The notes below the pieces were generated by a model that saw only the letters and a program-made list of their open reading frames with translations, searched no databases and was not told the origin of the DNA. 64,000 nt of DNA from Incurvaria masculella (Eukaryota > Arthropoda > Insecta > Lepidoptera > Incurvariidae). The stretch spans positions 16,430,001 through 16,494,000 of the forward strand of contig OX335657.1 in the NCBI GenBank assembly GCA_946894095.1. The letters run 5' to 3'. Both the position numbers and the translations under genes were made by a program. This document shows, one piece after another, positions 60,793 through 64,000 of the stretch (its first letter is position 1; each line of letters opens with the position of its first letter).

Positions 60793-63730
60793 CTGGGATG
60801 AAACAAGCACTTATAGATTTTATGCATGAGCTCTATTGTTTTTTTTTACACTGTGGCAACTGTGGTTGCATGAAGATAGTTGTACTTTTATTATGTTGAT
60901 ATATTTTGTTTCTTTATCTATATGTGTTGTCGTCAAATAATTTTAAAAAACCAGCCAAGTGTGAGCCGGATTCGCACACAAAGGGTTCCATACCATCGTA
61001 CCATTTAACACAAAAAATATATCTTTCATTTTCATTATTATTAAATGTTACCTATTTGTTGTTATAGCGGCAAAATAAATAAACACTCTGTGAAAATTTC
61101 AGCTTCCTACCTATTACGGTTCATGAGATACAGCCCTGTGACAGACGGACTGAGGGACGGACAGACGGACGGACAGCGGAGGCTTAGTAATAGGGTTCCG
61201 TTTTCACCCTTTCGGTACGGAACCCTAAAAAGTACAAAAGGAGCCACAAATTGGACTTTGGCCCACATACGTTTGCCTTGCAAATGCCAATGCCTACTGT
61301 GGCGTTAAGGCTGATGCGCTCTGAACATGAGTTGGTCAAGTCCGACAGCTAGAAATTTGGTTACCGGCGGTGGTGTGTTGCGTGTTGGGGCGCGTGTGCT
61401 CGGGCGCCGGGGAGGCGTGGTCACGCGGCAGCGACCCTCCTCGCTCGCCATCGCCCGCCAACATTCCCAACACCCTGAATACACACATTGCGATGGCTAC
61501 ACAACATCCTGTTGACATTAAAGGTAGTATCGCAGCGTATACATGTCGCAGTGAAATAGAAAAATCTGTGAAACCCCTCGACTCTTAATCAGAGAGTGGG
61601 CGTGTCGAGTTTGTAGCGTGGATAATCTCCGGATTAAGTAGCGGGCCTCACATGTACACTTCGGAGCCACACTTCTGGGAGTCCATTTTGAAGTTCAAGG
61701 CTGATAGCTCACTCCGATCGGTACCACAATGAACCTGGCAAATTCTGGTGGCAGTAGCGGGAGTAGGAGGCACATGTTCAGCAGTGCACGGCAACAGGGT
61801 GACAAAGATGATGCTGTGATGCACACAATGTGACAAAGACAATAAAACGTATCATGTTCTAGAGTCTGTGCTTGCCCCTGTATACTCTTTGACAGTAACA
61901 GAGATGCTTTCTGTGCAGCAAATTTTGTGACACAAGTTGTGCCATGTTGATATCAGGGTAGGGCTACGCGTGCAGTGCCGGCGATTGGGCAAGGACCAGG
62001 AAGCGCCTCCAGCAGCGCACGCCGAATATCGTGATTCGTGAGAAACCCGATCTTTAAATCTGGATCCAGGACGGGTTAGGGATTCCTTTCGACTCATCAA
62101 CGTCATACGGCGCTTCTCGTCAATCAGGTGAGTTTTCCCGCTAAACATCAGGTATCTGGTTTTCACGTATATATACTTTCAGAGGGCGGAGCAACGTGTC
62201 TAAGCACTGAGGGTCTCTGTGTGTGTGTGTGTGTGTGAGTGAGTGAGTGAGTGAGTGAGTGAGTGAGAGAGAGAGAGAGAGAGAGTGAGCGAGGGGGAGA
62301 GAGATGGAGAGAGAGGGTGGGAGAGAGAAGGGGGGAGAGAGAGGAGAGAGAGAGAGAGAGGGAGAGGGGGAAGCAGAGGGGAAGAGAGGGAGAGAGAGGG
62401 TGTATGTGTGTGAGGTGTACCTGGAGGCGCCGAGGTCGCCGAAGGGCGCGGCGGGCGGCGCGGGCGCGGGCGTGCCGCGCGGCGAGGGCGCGGGCGAGGC
62501 GCGCGGCGTGAGCGCTCTCTCCACCGCCCAGCCCTCCGCCACCAGCGTCGCGCCGACGTCCACCTCGCCCTCTGGCGACGTTCAAACAAACATTTGTTGC
62601 AGTCGGTGGGACAATAACTGAACAACGAGTTCTGTTACACCTAATAGCAAGATTTTTTTTTATGTTAAGCGCGGCATATGGCGCACGCCAGGACCTCACT
62701 AAAAAGGCGCCAGTTCAGCGTTGTGCGGTGGTATAAAGGGGACGGAGGGACAGCATTGTGCAGCTCCGAAGAGCACTCTCTATGGTAAAGACGATAGAAT
62801 ACAGCGAGAGACCCTACATCCCTTCGGAGTTGAAGGGTCTCCAAAGTTAGGGATACCTTGGGATCGTCGACAAGACGCACGACACATTAATTAAAGAAAG
62901 AACCCAGTAAAAAGAACTACTTTCCGAATATACTGAAATGCTGGCCCCGTACCAGCAAAACATACAATTCGCAGATACCTAAGCTACCACTCGACATAAA
63001 CTATGAGAATTTTTTATTTCTGCTTTAACCACGTTTCAATAAATTCGAACAAGGCTGGCTGGTATTTGTCGTGTGAGTATAACTTGTTTCAGTCTCTGGT
63101 AAATATGTCATGAACTTTTAGTACGAAATTGGAACCAAAACAGAGCCCTGACACACACATTTTTTTCATAATGTACTGAAGAGGTTAAACTAAAGGAGAT
63201 GTCCCCTTTTCGAAGAAATTACTTAACCAGGAACATCCAACAACAATGATGGGACATACAAGGTAGAAAGAACGGGAGTGGCGATGTAAACTCATGTTTG
63301 GAAAATGTTACGGCTTTTCAAGCGGCAGGAAGAGACATTCTCCGACGTTTCGACGTCGTCTACTGCGTATGAACGTGGCGGATGCCTCCTTGAAAACGGG
63401 CTGAATGATTAGCTCGAAACGTCGGAAAATGTCTCTTCCTGCCGCGTGAAAAGCTGTAACATTTTTCAAACATGTGTAACGACCGCGGAAATTTTAAAAG
63501 TATAAGATATAAACTCATGTAAACGTGAACAGGCGCTCCGTTTGGGAAACTGCGCTACGCGGACGAGCTCCGTTCGCCACTCCCGTCCCGCCCCGTTGGC
63601 CAGGGCCATACGCACCGTCGTGCACGTCGTACAGCTTGATGCCGGGCACGTCGCGCTCGCGCTCGCCGGCGGCGCCCGCCGCGCGCCGGTACGTGCACGT
63701 CGCCGACATGAGGCTCTTCCAGCGCGCCAC
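60497..63730 (-). CDS. C-terminal part of a multi-exon protein, possibly Tudor-like (gene-level entry)
   Basis: Exons 63730-63616, 62571-62421, 61474-61365 and 60792-60497 join in phases 1, 2, 1 to give 672 nt, or 223 residues plus a stop. All junctions are GT/AG. The 5' part lies beyond the right edge. Residues 1-60 (VPGIKLYDVHDEGEVDVGAT, LVAEGWAVERAL) fit the pattern hydrophobic-LYD...DV...LV..G.A found at the end of extended Tudor domains, which bind methyl-arginine in piRNA-pathway proteins. That link is an inference from pattern only. The rest is Pro/Ala/Arg/His-rich and looks disordered, ending MNRIDSHHGRLETMGQEMHK. The final TGA overlaps a possible donor (CACAA|GTGAGG), so the protein could continue. 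Confidence 0.65.
60943..61232 (-). repeat. Repeat family B, reverse, full length
   Basis: AAAACCAGCCAAGTGTGAGC to CCTTTCGGTACGGAACCCTA with (GGAC)n; lies in an intron of the Tudor-like gene. Confidence 0.85.
61240..61330 (+). repeat. Short interspersed repeat, copy 2
   Basis: TTGGACTTTGGCCCACATAC, CCAATGCCTACTGTGGCG and GATGCGCT, as at 29965-30060. Confidence 0.6.
61365..61474 (-). CDS. Tudor-like gene, middle exon
   Basis: Acceptor GTGTATTCAG|GGTG, donor ACCGCCG|GTAACC in phase 1. Encodes VLGMLAGDGERGGSLPRDHA, then SPAPEHTRPNTQHTTA. Both junction phases fit their neighbours. Confidence 0.65.
61475..62217. other. Intron of the Tudor-like gene, no feature
   Basis: No repeat core or exon-like segment was recognised between the two coding exons. 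Confidence 0.4.
62218..62404. repeat. Compound microsatellite (GT)n (GAGT)n (GA)n
   Basis: Perfect (GT) at 62218-62236, (GAGT) to about 62266, then nearly pure purine (GAGAGAGG-type) to 62404. On the gene's strand this is a polypyrimidine tract beginning about 17 bp after the exon donor at 62421. Confidence 0.9.
62421..62571 (-). CDS. Tudor-like gene exon
   Basis: Acceptor AACGTCGCCAG|AGGGC, donor CCTCCAG|GTACAC in phase 2. Encodes GEVDVGATLVAEGWAVERAL, then a Pro/Ala-rich linker ending PFGDLGAS. Confidence 0.65.
62655..62880. repeat. Unnamed interspersed repeat
   Basis: TTATGTTAAGCGCGGCATAT, CGCCAGGACCTCACTAAAAA and GCTCCGAAGAGCACTCTCTA. The start resembles 12657-12905; the last motif also resembles TCCGAGCACTCTCTGTGAT at 24829. 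Confidence 0.5.
62881..62985 (-). repeat. S2 SINE, truncated
   Basis: GCACGACACATTAATTAAAG, AGAACCCAGTAAAAAGAACT, CTGGCCCCGTACCAGCAAAA; the A box end is lost. Confidence 0.6.
63293..63505. mobile_element. Foldback element, fuller copy
   Basis: Arms GTTTGGAAAATGTTACGGCT to CTCCGACGTTTCGA and TCGAAACGTCGGAAAATG to TAACATTTTTCAAAC (about 59 bp) around a loop of about 60 bp. The flank TAACGACCGCGGAAATTTTA is shared with 28807-28840. Confidence 0.8.
63616..63730 (-). CDS. Tudor-like gene, first exon seen
   Basis: Acceptor GAGTGTGCGCAG|GTGGC, donor GACGACG|GTGCGT read as CACGACG|GTGCGT, phase 1. Encodes VARWKSLMSATCTYRRAAGA, then AGERERDVPGIKLYDVHD. Joining to the next exon makes LYDVHDEGEVDVG. 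The exon enters in phase 0 from an upstream exon outside the window. Confidence 0.65.
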
Positions 63731-64000
63731 CTGCGCACACTCACACCGCTCACACACTGACACCTCCCCTTACCACTTGTTATTGTTTATTCACTATCAT
63801 TTATTCCTCATGAGTTAGAGGACTTTGGAAAAGGATGTGCTTAAAACCAGCTTCGCAGCGTTTGCTGCGTACCAGCTGAGAGCATACCCATTCAGTGCAA
63901 CACAATACTAGCCTCCAGGTCTATATGATAATTGTTCATTAAATATAACTTGTGTTACTTTTTTCTTTACTTGATTAATTGGTGTTCTATGTATTTTCGT
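63731..64000. other. Intron of the Tudor-like gene to the window edge
   Basis: CTCAC-rich acceptor tract, then AT-rich sequence; nothing else seen. Confidence 0.4.

Noticed and set aside
62163..62699. Long Leu/Ser- and Arg/Ala-rich frames on the minus strand around 62.2-62.7 kb
   Set aside because: They run from one real exon (62421-62571) into the (CT)n microsatellite. Only the exon part is splice-bounded and phase-matched.
1..64000. CRISPR arrays, operons or prokaryotic contamination
   Set aside because: No regularly spaced short repeats with unique spacers; coding parts are spliced and embedded in eukaryotic SINEs, LINEs and MITEs throughout.

Overview
The window looks like nuclear DNA of a moth or butterfly. 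It is AT-rich and densely packed with interspersed repeats, and the short GC-rich coding exons carry GT/AG splice sites. Repeat types include tRNA- and 5S-headed SINEs, jockey/RTE-type LINE pieces, a mariner, Helitron-type ends, piggyBac-type TTAA elements and many MITEs. No rRNA gene, functional tRNA gene or CRISPR array is visible, and nothing is arranged like an operon. The lepidopteran assignment is an inference from repeat style and gene structure.

Three host genes are supported. (1) On the plus strand, 4,809-24,288, twelve exons join in one continuous frame (2,829 nt, 942 residues) and end in a C-terminal CAP-Gly domain, so this is a putative microtubule-associated protein. Its introns hold most repeats of the first 24 kb. 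A 5'-part copy of its last exon lies 242 bp upstream of the real one. (2) On the minus strand, 40,638-37,804, two phase-matched exons encode most of a small secreted His/Tyr/Gly-rich protein; the start exon was not found. (3) On the minus strand, 63,730-60,497, four phase-matched exons encode the last 223 residues of a larger protein whose 5' part lies beyond the right edge; its first part weakly resembles the end of an extended Tudor fold.

Layout: 0-4 kb is repeats (160-bp MITEs, a 124-bp tandem array, an internally deleted piggyBac-like element). 4.1-24.3 kb is the CAP-Gly gene, with a 1.35-kb foldback element in intron 2, nested TTAA elements in intron 7, a Helitron-like insert with two heat-shock-type promoters in intron 9 and a 5'-truncated jockey element in intron 10. 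24.3-32 kb is nested LINE/MITE debris. 32-37.5 kb is a purine-rich, gene-free block with an internal 0.7-kb duplication. 37.8-40.7 kb is the secreted-protein gene. 41-60 kb is gene-poor repeats, including a mariner with one stop codon inside another inverted-repeat element. 60.4-63.8 kb is the third gene.

The three genes show no visible functional link. The most interesting non-gene signals are the mobile heat-shock promoter cassette, the long foldback element studded with TGACAGCTGTCA palindromes, and one SINE body carried behind two unrelated Pol III heads.
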